Assembly (NCBI GenBank): GCA_963700105.1
Contig: CAVOWL010000004.1
Span: forward strand, 620,001-684,000
Length of the DNA: 64,000 nucleotides
Reading direction: 5' to 3'
Source: CAVUWL01 sp963700105
GTDB lineage: Bacteria; Actinomycetota; Thermoleophilia; Solirubrobacterales; 70-9
Part shown: piece after piece, positions 63,503-64,000 of the stretch
Numbering within the stretch: the first letter of the stretch is position 1
Layout: the number at the start of each line of letters is the position of its first letter
Translations under genes and position numbers: made by a program
Notes under the pieces: model-generated
The model's input: only the letters and a program-made list of their open reading frames with translations
Told to the model about the DNA's origin: nothing
The model's database searches: none

Positions 63503-64000
63503 CTAATAGGTCTCGAGGATCTCATACAGCGTGCTGCGCTGGGCCGGGCTGCGGCCACCGGCGCGGGCGGCCTCGATCAGCTGGTGGGGCTCGAGTCGCA
63601 CCCCGTGCTGGGAGCCCGCCATCCGCGAGATGTTCTCCTCCATCAGGGTGCCGCCGAGGTCATTTACCCCCCAGCGCAGCGCCTCGGTTGCCGCGCCCAG
63701 GCCCATCTTCACCCAGCTCGCCTGAAGGTTGGGGATCGAGCGGCCCAGGGCGAGGCGGAAGGCCGCGGTGTGCTTGAGGTTCTCGCGCTCGGAGATCTCC
63801 TCGATCCCGTGGGTGCGCCCCAGCATCGTGTTGAAGGGGATGAAGCTGAGCGGCACGAACTCGGTGATCCCACCGGTTCGCTCCTGCAGGGCGCGGATCA
63901 CCGCCATGTGGCGGGCCAGCTCGCGCGGCTCCTCGATGTGGCCGAACATCACGGTCGAGGTGGAGCGCAGCCCGGCGCGATGGGATGCCTCGATGATCTG
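63503..64000 (-). CDS. cofH: FO synthase subunit 2 (CofH), N-terminus cut by window edge
   Basis: The frame runs off the right edge, so only the C-terminal 165 residues are seen; the radical-SAM CxxxCxxC lies outside. Visible text VMFGHIEEPRELARHMAVIRALQERTGGITEFVPLSFIPFNTML, GVNDLGGTLMEENISRMAG and the C-terminal helix match the CofH half of FO synthase. It joins 4-hydroxyphenylpyruvate-derived tyrosine to the flavin precursor to make FO. It is next to npdG/cofD/cofC/cofE, supporting the call. Confidence 0.88.
   Translation of the reverse strand, partial: QIIEASHRAGLRSTSTVMFGHIEEPRELARHMAVIRALQERTGGITEFVPLSFIPFNTMLGRTHGIEEISERENLKHTAAFRLALGRSIPNLQASWVKMGLGAATEALRWGVNDLGGTLMEENISRMAGSQHGVRLEPHQLIEAARAGGRSPAQRSTLYEILETY

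Overview
The window is high-GC actinobacterial DNA with many GTG and TTG starts and frequent 4-base ATGA/GTGA overlaps. A coenzyme F420 gene set, cytochrome bd, and many secreted proteins with PASTA, choice-of-anchor or Lys/Cys-rich C-terminal tails point to class Thermoleophilia (Solirubrobacterales-like). That placement is inferred from gene content, not from a marker gene. There is no phage, IS element, CRISPR array or rRNA operon.

Layout. 1-3.5 kb (minus): a MalT-like STAND ATPase cut by the left edge, then DUF6325, SHOCT, GAP-family and DUF7144-like small or membrane proteins. 3.9-16.2 kb: cydDC (plus) converges end to end on a minus-strand run zwf, GH15, GMC oxidoreductase, NDH-2, cydA, cydB. 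Read together this is an electron path from sugars through NADPH/NADH/FAD dehydrogenases to a bd quinol oxidase. 16.5-20.2 kb: a ClC protein, a DUF5996 protein and an ArsR/SRPBCC pair with a palindromic AT-rich promoter. 20.6-24.7 kb: two cyclic-di-GMP enzymes (GGDEF-EAL and 6TM-PAS-GGDEF) flank a truncated DNA methyltransferase. 24.8-31.6 kb: a Ca2+/cation exchanger, a DUF2231 protein, a crotonase, a nitroreductase with its own operator-like repeat, a cupin/CYTH-CHAD pair and two small coupled genes.

31.7-50.4 kb is a secretome-rich stretch with loose gene spacing: a beta-helix protein, Ig-like proteins, a ThuA-like/PASTA protein, a lipoprotein, an anchored LppX-like protein and a seven-repeat propeller-like protein. 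They are interspersed with DUF805, MTHFR-like and small genes. The propeller-like gene lies between an intact tRNA-Leu and a partial copy of that tRNA's 3' end, as expected for a minimal integration scar. tRNA-Trp(CCA), tRNA-Leu(UAG), tRNA-Leu(CAA) and a degenerate His-like tRNA were found.

50.7-64 kb is compact metabolism. Acetoacetyl-CoA synthetase, a biotin-dependent carboxylase beta subunit, HMG-CoA lyase and an SDR fit the end of leucine/ketone-body catabolism. An ABC-2 exporter and a PAP2 phosphatase lie between them. The F420 genes npdG, cofD, cofC and cofE follow, then a zinc alcohol dehydrogenase and the C-terminal part of cofH at the right edge.
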